Positions 11,294-23,492 of a stretch of 64,000 bases of DNA are shown here, piece by piece. Position 1 is the stretch's first letter, and each line of letters starts with the position of its first letter. Both the position numbers and the translations under genes were made by a program. A model generated the notes under the pieces. The model made no database searches and had not been told where the DNA came from. It saw only the letters and a list, made by a program, of their open reading frames with translations. The stretch comes from Leucosporidium creatinivorum (Eukaryota > Basidiomycota > Microbotryomycetes > Leucosporidiales > Leucosporidiaceae): the NCBI GenBank assembly GCA_001600635.1, contig BCKL01000002.1, forward strand, positions 1,243,425 to 1,307,424, read 5' to 3'.

Positions 11294-12835
11294 ATGGTCG
11301 ACGGCGACCTTCCAGCTTCGGGGCGTGAGTGCGGTATCGGTCACATCCAGCATTTTGAAGACGCTAACTCTGGCCGTGGAATCTCCCACTCGTTCAGACT
11401 CGTACTTTGGCCAGCTCAGCACCGTGCAGGAGGCTCATGCTATCCTCGAGGCCAGTCGACAAGGGGTACATTGCATCAGAACGCCGCCTGCTATAGCTCT
11501 CCAGCGCTGACTGCCCTCCTACAGCTCCTCCCACGCGTCACTCGGAGGTTGACAGACGACGAGTGAGCGCATCTTCCGACGAACAAAAGAGCTTCGATCC
11601 GGCGGTTTAACTTATTGTCCGCTTTCGCAGGCGAGTTCGGTTCGTTCGACCTGGTGCTGTATTCGTATGGGAGGAGGAGGAAGCTGGGATTCGTCGCTGG
11701 ACCGACCACATCAAGTGGAGTCGTGAGTCGGCCGTCCCTTCTTTGCGCCGATCCTTTGCTCGCTCGGCGCTAACGCCGACTCGGCTCGCTTCTGCGACCT
11801 TCGCTGCAGCTTCTCGAGTCTCGGGAGCGTTCCTCACCTATACCGAGGTCCCCGCTCGAGGCGACGACACCCTCATCAAGCAGTCCTTCTCCTCGGTCGA
11901 CGCTCGCGGCACCAAAATGCACCTCATCGCCTACACGACCAAGACGGCGCACGCTGCTGGACATCTCCCAAGTGCATCGCGAGATCCTCTCCTCCACTCC
12001 CTCCTTCAGCTCCGCCAGCGCGACCCTAGGGAGCCTCCACGCCCCAACCCGACTCGGCCGCCAAGCCCCTCGAGCAGCTCGTCGCGACCGTCGACAAGCC
12101 AGTCACCCATCTTCTCCTCCTTCCCTGCACAACCGCCACCACCACATCTCCCCGCCCCCCTCTACCGCCATCCCTCAAGTCCACACCTCCCCTCCGCCGC
12201 GATGGATCAGCGCCGAGCGCACTCGGTTTCCTACGAAAGCGCAATGCGGCCACGACCGTCCTCGGCGGTCGAAGGTCATCATCGTCCACTATCCTCCTCT
12301 TCGGCCGACTACTCTCGACCGCTATCGTCTTACGCCAGCTTCGCAGCAGGAGCAGGCATCCCTTCTCCCTATCCTCATCCGCCATTCGACGCCTCGTACG
12401 CTGCTGCATCACCCACAACTTCAACAAAGCCCTGGCAATTTGCATACTCTGTTCCACCACCCGAACCAGCATCGGCACCTTCTCCCATGGACGTCGATCC
12501 TCGCTCTGTACGTCCTGAGCCAACTTCGCCGAATGCGATTTTCGCGTCGCAGAGCTGACCCTTCTCTATTGCTACAGCATCGACTTCCCTCCTCCTCGCA
12601 TGGTTTCCCTTCATCCTACTCTCCCATCGACCCCTACACTCGCCAGCTCCCACCTTTAGGCATGATTGCCAGCGGCTTGCCCGTCGTCGGCGACTCGCCT
12701 CCGACTCGACACTCGCCCATGAGGACGCAGACGAGCGGCTCGGACGATTCGGAGGGAGATCCACCACCAGGTGTAGAGCGGCGGCGAGGCTCGGAGGATG
12801 AGAGGCAATTGCGACTGCTGGGCAGGACGCTTTGA
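11294..12835 (+). CDS. WOPR (Gti1/Pac2 family) transcription factor
   Basis: DNA-binding regulator of the WOPR family, which controls morphology, virulence or metabolic switching in fungi (WOR1, RYP1, Pac2). Splicing from the ATG at 11294 gives MVDGDLPASGHSYFGQLSTV and then EAHAILEASRQGLLPRVTRR, LTDDER, GAVFVWEEEEAGIRRWTDH, KWSPSRVSGAFLTYTEV, LIKQSFS and KMHLIAY. These are the diagnostic WOPRa and WOPRb blocks, assembled over four introns with GCTAAC/GCTGAC branch boxes. The rest is a long Ser/Pro/His-rich tail of low complexity. A final intron (donor GTACGT after DPRS, acceptor CTACAG near 12580) switches frame and extends the protein to TGA at 12833-12835. Without that splice it would stop at 12558. 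The N-terminal start follows from codon restoration at the first intron. Confidence 0.88.
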
Positions 12836-13059
12836 GGTGGAGGGCGAGGAGCGCCGAACTCGAGGACACACGATAATAGACAGATACCCCCATGTGCAGG
12901 CTCTCGACGCCCTGCTCTGGTACATAGATATACCCCCTCCTCCACATCATCTAGCATGGGAATCCAATCAAGCATGTTCAGCTTTCCTTCTTCGCCGAGC
13001 TCGAGAGGCGTTTGAAGCGAAGGAACAGCTCTGTACGACGTTGCTAGTGCTAAGGAAAA

Positions 13060-15625
13060 CTACTGGGCAAGGTTTCCGACCTCGGTGAGGTACTCTCCGA
13101 GCAGGATGGAGCCCTGGACGAAGTTGGAGCGGTCGAGCTTCTCGTTGATCTGCGAAAAAAGGGGAGTTAGGCGCCGTTCTCGAGCTGCTGTAGCTCAACT
13201 GACCGAGTGAGCACCGTCGTCGCCCCTGCCCATGGGTAGGAGCATAACCGACACATTCAGGGCGTCCGCAAAGGTAAGAGTAATCCTACAGAGGTGCAGA
13301 AAGCGTCAGCGATCATTCTCGATTCGGTTTCTCGGCTTTCGCAGCTCTCTCAGCTTACGGGATCGAGCCACCCTCGCGAGTGTAATCGGGGGTCTTGTTG
13401 TAGACAGTCTCAGTAGCCTTAGTTCCAGCGCGGTAGTTCCAGTGGTCGACTGTAGAACGGCGAGAAGTCAGCGAACGAGCATCGCCGAGCAGGGCCATAC
13501 AAACGCACTCGAGGCAACCCAAGGCATTCCACCGGAGAGCATCTCGCACTTGAAGGTGTTCTTGGATCCAAGCTTGGCGAACTCGGCGTTGAGGTACTTG
13601 GTGACGAGCTCGTTGACGTCCTCGGGGGTGAGGTCGGGGACGAGGCGGATGGAGAACTTGCCTGTGGGCAAGTCGACGGTCAGCAGGGTCCGAGTAGCCA
13701 GCATGAGAGTGACAACGAACCGCGAACGGAAGCAGGAATGACAGTCTTGGCTCCAGCGGCCGAGAAGGCTCCCTCGACTCCGTGAATCGAGAGACTGGGG
13801 TAGCGCTGTGAGGTGAAGAGCTCAGCTATGAGACGATGAGCTGTTGAATAAGACGGCCTACCATGCGGCCCATGAGAGTAGTGGCCTTGTCCTGGCTGAG
13901 AGTGACTTTGGCTCCAGCAGCGGACTCGAAGTCGGCGACCTGCGAGCGGGGGCAAAGTCAGTTGTCGCTCTTCACGCAGGCGGTCCAGCAACGTACAGTG
14001 ATGTCGATGACCTCGTAGCGGGCCTTCTCCTCGGCGGTGAGGGGAGCGACCTTGTCGGCAATGCCGGGAACGAGGATCTCTCCAGCGGGAGTGACAAGCT
14101 TGGAGAAGACGGCGAAGAGGTCGGTCATGGGCTCTGTGAAGCAGAAGCTACATCAGCGGGTGAGCGGAAGCTTCGAGGAAGCGAGCTCACCGTGGACCAT
14201 GCCGCCGAAGACTCCAGAGTGAAGATCAGCGCCGGGTCCCGAGATCGAAACTTGGAAGTAGGCAAGGCCACGGAGTCCGTAGGCTGCAAGGGCGAGGGAA
14301 GGTTAGTGCCGAGATTAAACGATTAGCCGATTTCGAAGCGTACTGATGCAAGGCGAGGTTGTTCCCTGCGGAAAGAAGGGTTCAGTCGAGAATCGTCGCC
14401 GAAGCGACTCGTCAAAGTCAACTCACGAGCCAGTAGTTGTCCCTAGGGATCGCCAATGTGGTCAGCTACTCAACTCAGCTGGTAGCGAGATCCTTCTGCA
14501 GCACTCACGAGATGCAGACGGCGTCGACGTTGGAGAGGAACTTCTTCGACTCGGCGACGACGAGCTCCTCAAGTCCGTCAGATCCACTCTCCTCCATACC
14601 CTCAAAGACCATCTTGAGGTTGACGGGCATCTCAGTGTTGGTCTTGGTGTGGGCCTCGATGACCTGCAGAGCGAATCATCGGTTAGCCTTGCGAGATACC
14701 GCCGAGGCGACTGCTCCTCCGAAACGCACGTTGAGCCATCCGAGGATGGGCCCCTTGTCGTCGGAAGATCCACGTCCGTAGAAGCGACCAGTCTCCTTGT
14801 CCTCGGAAAGGCTGAAAGGCTCAGTGTTCCATCCATCCGACTTGAGGGCCTGCGACGGAGCCGAGAAGCGGGTTAGTACAGGCTTGTCGAAGTCCGAGGC
14901 CAGACCAAGGGCGCCGACGTACAGGCTGGACATCGTAGTGACCTGTAGTGTGTGACAAATCAGCTTATGGCGCGTGCTCGGCGTCAGACGAGTAGACTAA
15001 CCGTAGACGAGGATGGTCTTCTTCTTGGGGTCAGATCCGTACTCTCCGAGGAGGACGGGGGGAAGGTCGACCTCTTGTCCGTCGAGGTTCTGCTTGCCGA
15101 GAGGGACCGACTTGACGCTGCAGAATGAACAGCGAAAGGTGAGCTCGAGCTTATCGGAGGCCTGGTCACATCTGCAGCCCTCCTTCAGCCAGCTCATCCC
15201 TCCCAAGAGCAGAATTCCACCCTGTATAGTCTTCTGGTGATCCTCCTCCGTCTGCCAAGTACCTCAGTCCCTCCTGCCCCTCCGAATCTAGCACCGCGAC
15301 GAGTTGAAGCAGGTGCTCACCTCACGCCAAGCTTCTCCAACTCGGCTTGGAGCCATCCACCCATGCGGTGCACCTCAGGACGGTACGAAGCATCTCCCTG
15401 CAGCCAGCGAAGCGCCCAAGATCAGCGAAGCCCCACTTTGAAAGAGCGCAGAGGTCTGATAGCAACTGACGGAGACGGAGGGGATGGCTACAGACTCGGC
15501 GAGGCGGTCGACGAGCTTGTCCTGGTTCTCTTCGATCCACTTGGCGAAAGGGCGGCTGTAGAGGTGCAGAAGATGAGCGGGAAATTGCTCGAGAGGACGT
15601 TGAGCGAGACCCACGAGGAGGGCAT
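13060..15625 (-). CDS. DUG1: M20 family cytosolic metallodipeptidase (Dug1/CNDP type)
   Basis: Di-zinc or manganese dipeptidase of the CNDP/Dug1 group, which splits Cys-Gly and other dipeptides in the cytosol and takes part in glutathione turnover. Metal and catalytic motifs are visible in order: [33 protein letters not shown] and, near the C-terminus, GDDGAHSINEKL. Other family blocks are [10 protein letters not shown], the IHGVEGAFS dimerisation-side stretch and EGGSIPITL. The start at 15625 gives exon MPSS, which an intron with donor GTGGGT joins in frame to [15 protein letters not shown]. This matches the family N-terminus, although exon 1 is only 11 bases. About ten introns are present. 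The C-terminus is EVGNLAQ before TAG at 13060-13062. Length, motif spacing and completeness argue for a working enzyme. Confidence 0.92.
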
Positions 15626-15874
15626 GTTGAGGACAGGGAAAGCTGTGGGCTCGTAGATTAGCGATGAGGTGCAGGAGCGCGACTCTGCAGCGTAATGCTC
15701 ACGTTTGGTGTACGAGAGAAGAGGGAGGGAAGCGTAGGAGAGCTAGAGAGTTCGAGCCGTCGGGTGGAAGTTCGGCCCCGCTCGCAGCTCAGCAGCATTG
15801 GGCAAGCGATAGATGTAGAACAACAAGAGTAATGAAAATTGTGCAATAGCTAGGAGAAACAACTGCAAGAACGA

Positions 15875-18800
15875 CTACTGGGACCCTGCCCCCCTCGACT
15901 GGCTCAAAAGATTAAAGTAGAGCTTGGCCTGCTCGCCGAGCTCCCTCAGCCTATCCATCGCCGCTCGAGGGGATCCTCCGACCTTGGCGGCGGTGCGCAC
16001 AACCGTATCGACGGGCATACGAAGGAGGTGACGCACAGCGTCTTCTCCAGCTTGGTCGCGGGGCGAGTTGATGCCCGAGGAGGAAGAGCCAGCGCGAGGA
16101 GGGGACGAGGAAGGGGATCGCGACCGAGGCGAGCTGCTTCGACGAGGAGGGGAGGAGGGTCGAGCTTTGGAAATGGAGTCTGCGGAGATGTATCGAGTCA
16201 GCCGCGGGCTCAATCAACCTGCACGCCCAGACTGCTCACCTGGCTCTGCACGAGGGCTCTTCCGCTTGCGCTTCTTCGCCGAGCCGTCCTGCGACGAGAG
16301 CGAGGCGTTCGACTGGGAGCGCTTGGTGGCTCGCTCGTCGCGTCCCGACAGCTTGGACATCTTGGGCTTGACGGAGATGTCCGCGTAAGGTTCGACCTTG
16401 CGGCGTTTGACGCTCGTCGAGGGAGCAACGGCCTTCTCCTTCTCGTCGGTAGGCGGTGTGGTCGAGCCGGAGCGTTGCTTGGACTTGATCTTGGTGCGGG
16501 AAGCTGTAGGTACAGAGCGATGAGTATTAGGAGCGAGAGAAAAGGGAAGAGCGAGCGGGACGAACCTTGGCTGGCGGAGGCTTGGGAAGAACGAGGAGGG
16601 GCAGCGCTGATGACGAGGGCGTCGTCCGAGTCGCTGTCCGAGACCACAGAGGGCGACTTGGACTTCTTCTTGGGCGATGTTGATCGACCGAGCTCCGGCG
16701 AAGGGCCTACAGCAAAGTAAGGTCAGCTAGCAGCTCTGGTCGACCGCATCAGCCTCGACTCACCTCGCTTCTTGGTTGCTGAGCCCTTGCTCGACGACTC
16801 GATGCTAGCTTGGACCATACTCTGGGCGAGAATCTCGCTGTTGGCGAACGACTCGCGCGCTCGGAGGGCGGTGACCCCCCTCGGCGTCTCCTCGAGCACG
16901 CTGGGGCTGGGCGGAACCTCGACGACGGCGGCGACGGCGGGGGTAGGAGCGCGAAGAGAGGGCGAAGGAGCGGCGGGGACGTGGGCGCTGGTCGAGGTGG
17001 AAGCAAAGGTCGTCCGGAGAGGGCTGGCGGTCGAGATGTCGGCTTCGTAGCCTCGACCGCTCTGATCTGCTCTCGCTGGCGAATCGGTGGAGGTGAAGGG
17101 CGTGGCTGTAGGATGACGACAGGGTAAGCTACTGAATGAACGAAGTGTAAGATATCAACGCACCTCGTGAGCTGCGAGGCTGTTGACCGGCGCGGGGGAC
17201 GAGCAGAGTGTGCGGTTCCAGCGACACCGACTCATCCGATGCTCGTACACGCATCGACTGCGTCTCCTGAGTCTGTGACTCTCCAACCGAGTCTCCCATG
17301 GGATGGGGCCAGATCGTCTTGCTGACCTTGAGGACGTCGACGAGCTCGGCCGGCGCTGGGAGGTCCGTCTTGTCGAAGGTGGCCACCCAGAACTCGGCGA
17401 AGGCCACGAACTCCTCTGCATTGACAGCGGACGAGGCTTGAGTCTCGCTGTCGACCGAGTCGAAGGCGCGGTTGATGATGGTGAGGATGGGGAGGACGAG
17501 GGCGAGGCCTTCGGCGGTGAGCTTGACGAGGGGCTGCAGTCCCTCGAGAGCGACAGGGTAAAGACGAGCAAGCTGTGGGAGTAGCATCGGTATTAGCGTC
17601 AATACCTCAACAATAAGCTCGAGATGGAGGCTCACCTGGGCGTTTGAAGCAGCCGCGAGCAGCTCGACAGCCGGTTCGACGAAGCCCTCGTGAGGGTCGA
17701 CAAACAGCGATCGAAGACTGCCGTCCGCGAGCTCGACGAGGGCATCCTGAACAGCGCTCGACTGAGTCTTGCTGGCGGAGATGAGCGAGACGAGCAGGCG
17801 CATGTTGCTGCGTGAGATGAGGAGGAAGTCAGCTCAAGCGAGGAGACGCTGAAGCATCGAATACTCACGCGACGGGCGCAGACGGGAACGAGGTCATGGT
17901 GGCCAAGCACTCCTTGAGTTCGGTGAGCTGCGAGTCTCTCGACTCGGATGGCGTTGAGCTCGGCTCGAAGATGGCGACGTTGAGAAGCGCGGCGAGCTCG
18001 GACCAGGAAGCCGAGCTGTATGGGGCTAGCAATCAGCACACGTTTCGTTAAAAGACGCAAGTTACTTACCGAGGATGGGCGCAGATGAGACGAGTGAGCT
18101 GGCCGAGAGAAGCAGCATCGAGCCTGAAGTCGGCTTGGCCCAGAAGAGCGACCCATTCGGCGCCTGCAACGATTGCTTGGGTCAGCCCTGCAACACAGCA
18201 TGCAAGACGAAACGACGGAGAACTCACTGAGCTTCTCGCCGAAGTCGAGGTAGAGACAGTCGACGAAGAAGTCGAGCTGCGACTCGGGCGAAACGAGCTT
18301 GGTCGTCGCGGCCGAGAGGATCATGTGCTTGTCCGCGGTGCGAAGAGGAAGTGCGAGCACTGCCAGCGATGCAGCAGCGTAGGCGTCGACTTCAGGTGCG
18401 GTAGTAGGCATCGAATGCGGCGAGTCGAGGACGAGACCGGCGAGAAAGTCTGCGAAGAGGAAGTTCGTAAGCGAGAAGATCGAGCCGTGAGGAGCGAGTC
18501 AGAACGCACGCCAAGGACGGTGCTGAGCTGTAGCTTCAGACTCGGCCATCTTGACGACGTGAGGACCGAGCACTTGGAACAGCAGCTCGACGAAGCGGTG
18601 ACCGAGCAGCCCTGCCGAAACACCGCTGGCAGGCGGCTTCGTTGGCGCGTTGCGAAGGAAGTCGCCAGTCCAGTTGACGAGCTTGTGCGCGCCGGTGGTG
18701 AAAGCGTCTGCGGGGATGAAGATGAGCGAGGGCCGAGGCGGGCGAAGAGAAGGCGAGACGAACCGTTTTCGGGCGCTCGCGCGAGTTCGTCGAACGAGAG

Positions 18801-21800
18801 CAGAAGATTCCTCCAGACGGGGAGGATCGAGTTCTAAGAGGAGCATCTGTCAGCGAATGAAAATGCAGAGCGTCCCACGTGAGGAACTCACCTCGACTAG
18901 CTCCATCGAAAACGACTCCTCCTTCTTCCAGTCGCCCAACAACGCCTGCAGCAAGCTCAACACCTTCTCCGCCCTACTCGTCGTCCACTGACTACCCCAC
19001 GCGGGAACGTGCTCTCCCTGCGTAGTCGCCTGCAACGCCCTCTGCAACATCAGCTCCTGCTTGGCCGGCTCCTTGATCGCGGCGAGGGCTCCCTCAAGGA
19101 GAACGGTGTTGACGAGCTGGTCCATGCTGGCGAGTCGATCCTGCTCAGTGCGAGGGCGGACAATAGATGCGAGGGTCGCCCAGCCGATGGGAGGAGTCGC
19201 CGAGTAGGGAGCGTTGACGACCGAGGTGAGCTGAGGGGCGACGAGGCTGTCGAAGACGACGTCAAAGTGGGCTAGTTCGACGTCGGAGAGGGTCTTGTTG
19301 ATGGTGGTGGAAGGGATGAAAGAGGGAGGAGGACCCGAGTGGAGTACGATGGCGAACCCGGCGACCATGCCGACGACGGCGTAAGCGAGAGCTTGAGCGT
19401 TGGCCTTGTGCTTCTCGATCCTCGCCGGCGAGAGCTGCTGGACGGGCTTCCAGTCGCCCGCACGACGATGCTCGAAGATGGAGGTGAGGACCGTGAGCGG
19501 CTTCTTGTCGTGGCGGAAGATCCAAATTTCGTCCCGAGCCTGAAGGGGAACCATGAGGAAGGCGCGCGAGACGTGGTTCCAGAGGAGGGTGGTGAGTGTG
19601 CGCATGTAGGAGGAGGGCTGGTCGCTGAACTTGTTGAAGAGGCCGACGAAAGGCTTGATGCCCTTCTGCTCGAGCTTGCGGAAGTGCTGGCCGAGGAGGG
19701 CGGGGAGGATGGCGAGGAGGCTAACGAGCCAGAGCCAGGCGCCTGCAGATTAGAAAAGGTCAGCGGCTGCTTCTCTTGATCAATGTGAGGTACACTCACC
19801 CTCGTCGACCTTGCCGTTAGCCAGTGGTCGGAGGCTCAACTCGGTTTGCTGCTCCAGGATGTGTACGTAGGTGTTGGGAGGTGCATCGGGCTTGGCGGTC
19901 GGGTCGGGAGGAGAGTCGGTAAGGATGGTCTGCGAGCAGTGCGAAGGTCAGCAGAGGTCTGATTTGGTGGTCGAAAGCCTCGACGTACGTGGAAGGCTGC
20001 CGAGAGGACCTCGGCCAATTCATGCTTCCTCGTCGCCCAACCCTCTCCACCTTCCTCGTCGCTCATCACCAAAGCCTTGACAGTCGCTCCAAGCGCTGCC
20101 AACGCCTTGACCTTGACGCTCGTCCCCCTCTTGCTCGTATCCCACAGCCCGTTGGCGACGGAGCGGAACCAGGACTCGCTGCGCTCCAGCATCTCTCGCG
20201 GGTGGGTGGTGAGGAGATGAGAGACGGCAGGGATGGCCTCGCCGAGGTTTTGTCGAAGCTTGTCGTTGGCGGTGAGAGTGTGGCCGAGGGCGGTGAGGGC
20301 GAGGGGGAGGTGCGGGGCGATGAAAGAGGTGGAGAGGCGTTGGGTCGCGAGGAACCACGAGACGAAGGGGTAAAGGTCCTTGTGGATGGTGGTGCTGAGA
20401 TTGGGAGTGCCGGGGATTCTGAGGATGGCGTTGAGGATGGAGGCAAGGTCGTCGTCTGCGAAGGCAAGGGTCAGCTTCGAGCCGGGATGACATGGTAAAG
20501 ATAAGCAGCGCATACCGGTGAAGAGCTTGGACAGCCTGCTATCCTTGGCGATGGAGGTAGCCGCCTTGATCGCAATCTGCGCCACTCCAACTTCGTCCTT
20601 AAGCCGCCTCATTTGCTCCTCGGAAAGGGTGACCCTCGCCGGCCCCTTGCCCTTGTCCCACCCACTCGGACTCGGCGTAGCTCCATTCCTAGTGAGAGCG
20701 ACGCGAGCCCAAGCGGGGAAGCTGGCAATGTTGCCGATGTCGCGCTCGAGACAGCGCCGAAGCTGGTCGCGGCAGCGGGCGATGGGAGCGAGGGTCGTCG
20801 CTTCTGAGTCGAGGGTGACTGGTAGACGGAGGAAGGCGCGAACGAGTCGCTCGTATGCGTGCTCGACGTCGGAGAGGAGGGGTGGGACATCCATGGCGCT
20901 CGAGGCTTCGTTGTCCAGAGGTGCGAGTGGAGACCGAGAAGGGCCGGCAGGGCTGGGCGAGGCGAGGCGAGAAGTGGACGCGCGAGGATGGAAGGGAGGT
21001 TGGATAGCAGAGCTGGCGGCGGTTGCCTCCTGCTGGCGAATGTAGGAGTCGGAGAGAGGTCGAAGAGAGGCGCAGAGGGTGAGGAGGGGCGATTCAAAGT
21101 GCACCGGGTTGTCGTCCTTGATGTCGTAGATGATGCGACCGTCCGACGCGGCAGGGGTGCGACTGTTCTCGTCTCGTCGGCGGCGGTCATCTCCACCATC
21201 GCCTTTGCCTGCTCCCCCTCCCGCGCGCTCCTTGCCACTGCCGACCGCCTTCTTCGTTGCCTCCTTAGCCTCGCTCTTGCTCTTGCCCTCCGCCTGCTTG
21301 GCTGACGCGCTCGCCTTCCTCCCACTACCGCCAGCTAGCTCCGTCACCGGGAGTTCGACCGGCACCGCCTTGAAGCAGTGATCGAAATTAATCGCATGCT
21401 TCCGTCGACCGTTCCGCTTGCTGCCCTCGGCGGCGTCTCCAACGAGTAGGATGGTCGCCTCCTTGTCCTTCTTGAGGATACTGCGAAGTCCACTCCTCGA
21501 AGGCGACGGCAGGGTGAAGGGGGCGAGAGGGAGGGGCAGCGCGATCGGTCGCTGCTTCGGCGGAGAGTTGGCAATCTGCTCCTGCGAGAGGAGGAGAGCC
21601 TCGACGATAGTCTCCTCGGCTTCGTCGTCGGTTCCTGCTTCTTCCTCTTCGGATAGTGGACTGGATGGCGCAGGACGGAGAAGAGGGAGCAACGCGAGAG
21701 CTGCACCCGCGCCGACGCGTTTCGATTCCGGACGCGCGGCTGGTGAAGTCGAAGTCGGCGGCGTAGAGTAGGAAGGCGAAGAGGAGGATACATCCGAGTA

Positions 21801-22268
21801 GATGGAGATGCGACGGCGATGCGAGTGGTGGTAAGGGTGGAAGAAGGCGGTGTGCTTGGGCGAAGCGTTCAACGAGCCGAGCGGTGTGTTGCTGAACATC
21901 ACAGCTCGGCGCTTGGCCTTGCCTGCCGAAGAGGAGCACGGCGAGGAAGTCGAGCTGGGCAACGGCCAGTTCTCCTTCCGCGACGGCGGGCGAGCGCTCG
22001 TCGCTGGCCACAGAGGTTTGCCCGCGAGGTGTGATTGAAGCGACTGATTGAACGAGGCGAAAGGGTGCGAGGCTGTAGCTTGTTCCACTGGATCAGACGA
22101 TGGCGGATCCTCCAGCTCGAGCGATGGTAGCTGCTTGGGCGGGTGCGAAACGAGGGTAGGTGATGTGTTTGGCGGGGCCAGCTGCGAATCGTCGAGTTGT
22201 AGGCGAGTAGCGACGGGCGCGGGAGGGAAGTGCAAGTCCCATGCTGTTGGTGGTGATGGTGACTGCAT
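15875..22268 (-). CDS. RIF1: Rif1 telomere/replication-timing protein
   Basis: Large helical-repeat protein that binds telomeres and, through protein phosphatase 1, delays origin firing. The Rif1 N-terminal domain begins near LLTLCASLRPLSDSYIRQQE and continues through long HEAT-like helices (FVSWFLATQRLSTSF, LLTTHPREMLERSESWF, TLLWNHVSRAF). Before it is a disordered N-tail of more than 250 residues with two PP1-docking candidates: RAVMF (RVxF type) and RSILK (SILK type). The C-terminal third is Ser/Pro/Arg-rich and ends in a short helical block (AVRHLLRMPVDTVVRTAA). The first exon is about 1.7 kb. A 60-base intron without stop codons (about 20458-20517; LFT to DDDLAS) could be missed by simple gene finding. 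An upstream in-frame ATG at 22532 exists, but 22266-22268 begins the conserved-looking MQSPSPPTAW. Family call is firm; PP1 docking is inference. Confidence 0.85.
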
Positions 22269-22609
22269 CGCTGCCCGCGCGCGCGAGACGAATCGAGGTG
22301 AGAGGTGAAGGAAGAAGAAAGAGAGGCGAGCGACGCGCTCGCGCTTGATGAAGGAGAGTCGCGACCGAAGTCGCGTGTGCGATGAGGTCGCGCCGAGTGT
22401 TCTGTATGATACTCTATCGTAGTATAGAGCTGTTCTTTTTCCCCAGACTTCCAATAGCCCCGAGCGCGGCAGCCGAGCATCACGTTCGGCGATGAGCTCC
22501 TGAAGGTTCGGCGGAGGCAATTCGTAGCACACTGCAACACAGCGAATCTTCTAGCCCACTATTCAGCAAGAAGAGAAGTAGGTAAGACAGTAAGAGCCAC
22601 GAAGGCGCC

Positions 22610-22736
22610 TGAGAAAAGTGGAGAAGAAGTGGAGAAGAAGTGGAGAAGGAGTGGAGGAGAGGACGAGGGAGAAGAGGGGAGAGGGGAGGGGAGGGAAGGG
22701 AACGAGAGGAAGGAGAGAAGGGAGCAAGCCAAGTCA
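22610..22736 (+). repeat. GA-rich (polypurine) tract
   Basis: About 125 bases of nearly pure A/G on the plus strand, starting with several tandem GTGGAGAAGAA-like units and passing into GGGGAGAGG-type repeats. It lies about 350 bases upstream of the RIF1 start. Such tracts can form triplex or nucleosome-depleted DNA; that role is inference. Confidence 0.75.
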
Positions 22737-22778
22737 GCTCGCTGCATCGATGTGTGAGCTGATACTGTAATGAAGACT

Positions 22779-22831
22779 CGCCGACGGCGTTCTCCTGGAG
22801 CTTGTGGTAGCCGAAGCGCTGGAGCGCCGAG
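22779..22831 (-). pseudogene. Scrap of a phosphate transporter exon
   Basis: Read on the minus strand, this short stretch encodes RFGYHKLQENAVG, almost the same as GFGYHKLQEHAVG in the intact phosphate transporter at 24224-26753 (around 24765-24805). The flanks do not continue the match. It lies about 300 bases from the copied first exon and in the same order as in the intact gene. It therefore looks like the remains of a second, internally deleted transporter copy. It is short, so a conserved-domain coincidence cannot be fully excluded. Confidence 0.55.
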
Positions 22832-23122
22832 CGCCGAGATGTGCCGCGCCGACACGACTGAGGGCGTAAAGGTGCTGCATTCAGAGGCTCATGCTTCGCC
22901 GATGACAGCGATCAGCGATAAGGGAGCGGACCCGGTGTCTGCAGCGCTCCTCTTGGCTCCGAAGGCCATCACCGAGGTCGTCAAGTTCCCTCCTCGGCGC
23001 AGGCTTTCCCTCTCAGGAACCTCCTCCGCTTGGTTCTCGATAGCCGCCATGAGTTTACTTTCTTGACGGCTCTCCCTGCTCTCTTGCCGAGATCAGTCGC
23101 ATGACTGGGCTGGAGCGGGTGC

Positions 23123-23492
23123 AGAGCAGCGCGCCTGCGAGCGTTGAGGTCGACGGCGCCCTCCGAGGTTCCCTTCTCGGAGGTAATCTCCTTGCCGGCG
23201 TGGAAGTCACTCATGGTGGTGAAGTGAGAGGGGGGAAGGGGAAGGGGGGGAGAGAGCAAAGAGTGGACGAGTGAGGTGAAGGAAGGAGACCATCCCTCGC
23301 TTTCTCTTCGTCCATTTTGCTCTTGCTGCTCGCTGCACGTTCCACATCTCCTGTTCGCGCGACCCCGCATCAAGGAAATCACTATTTGCGGAAAGCAGGC
23401 CAGGCCTCGTCGATGTGGGAAATCTCGCGTTCGCCCTCCCTCCCGCCTTTGTACGGAGGCAGTACACTGACCTTCGGCCTCGATACGGATTC
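23123..23492 (-). pseudogene. Truncated duplicate of PHO84 promoter, leader and first exon
   Basis: A 370-base direct copy, offset by 3539 bases, of 26662-27031. It includes the 5' leader, the ATG (23212-23214) and the first ~30 codons of the phosphate transporter (MSDFHAGKEITSEKG...). By eye I count about four mismatches, so the duplication is recent or kept similar by gene conversion. Immediately after the shared RRRAA the frame leaves transporter sequence, so no transporter can be made. The copy keeps the promoter-proximal CACGTT box and the pyrimidine-rich leader, so it might still be transcribed. Confidence 0.88.

Larger units (their letters stand above)
22269..23122. other. Intergenic region upstream of RIF1
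   Basis: RIF1 promoter side. It contains a purine-rich tract (listed separately) and one isolated scrap of phosphate-transporter sequence at about 22779-22831. The remaining bases, about 22832-23122, show no recognisable gene on either strand. Confidence 0.5.
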
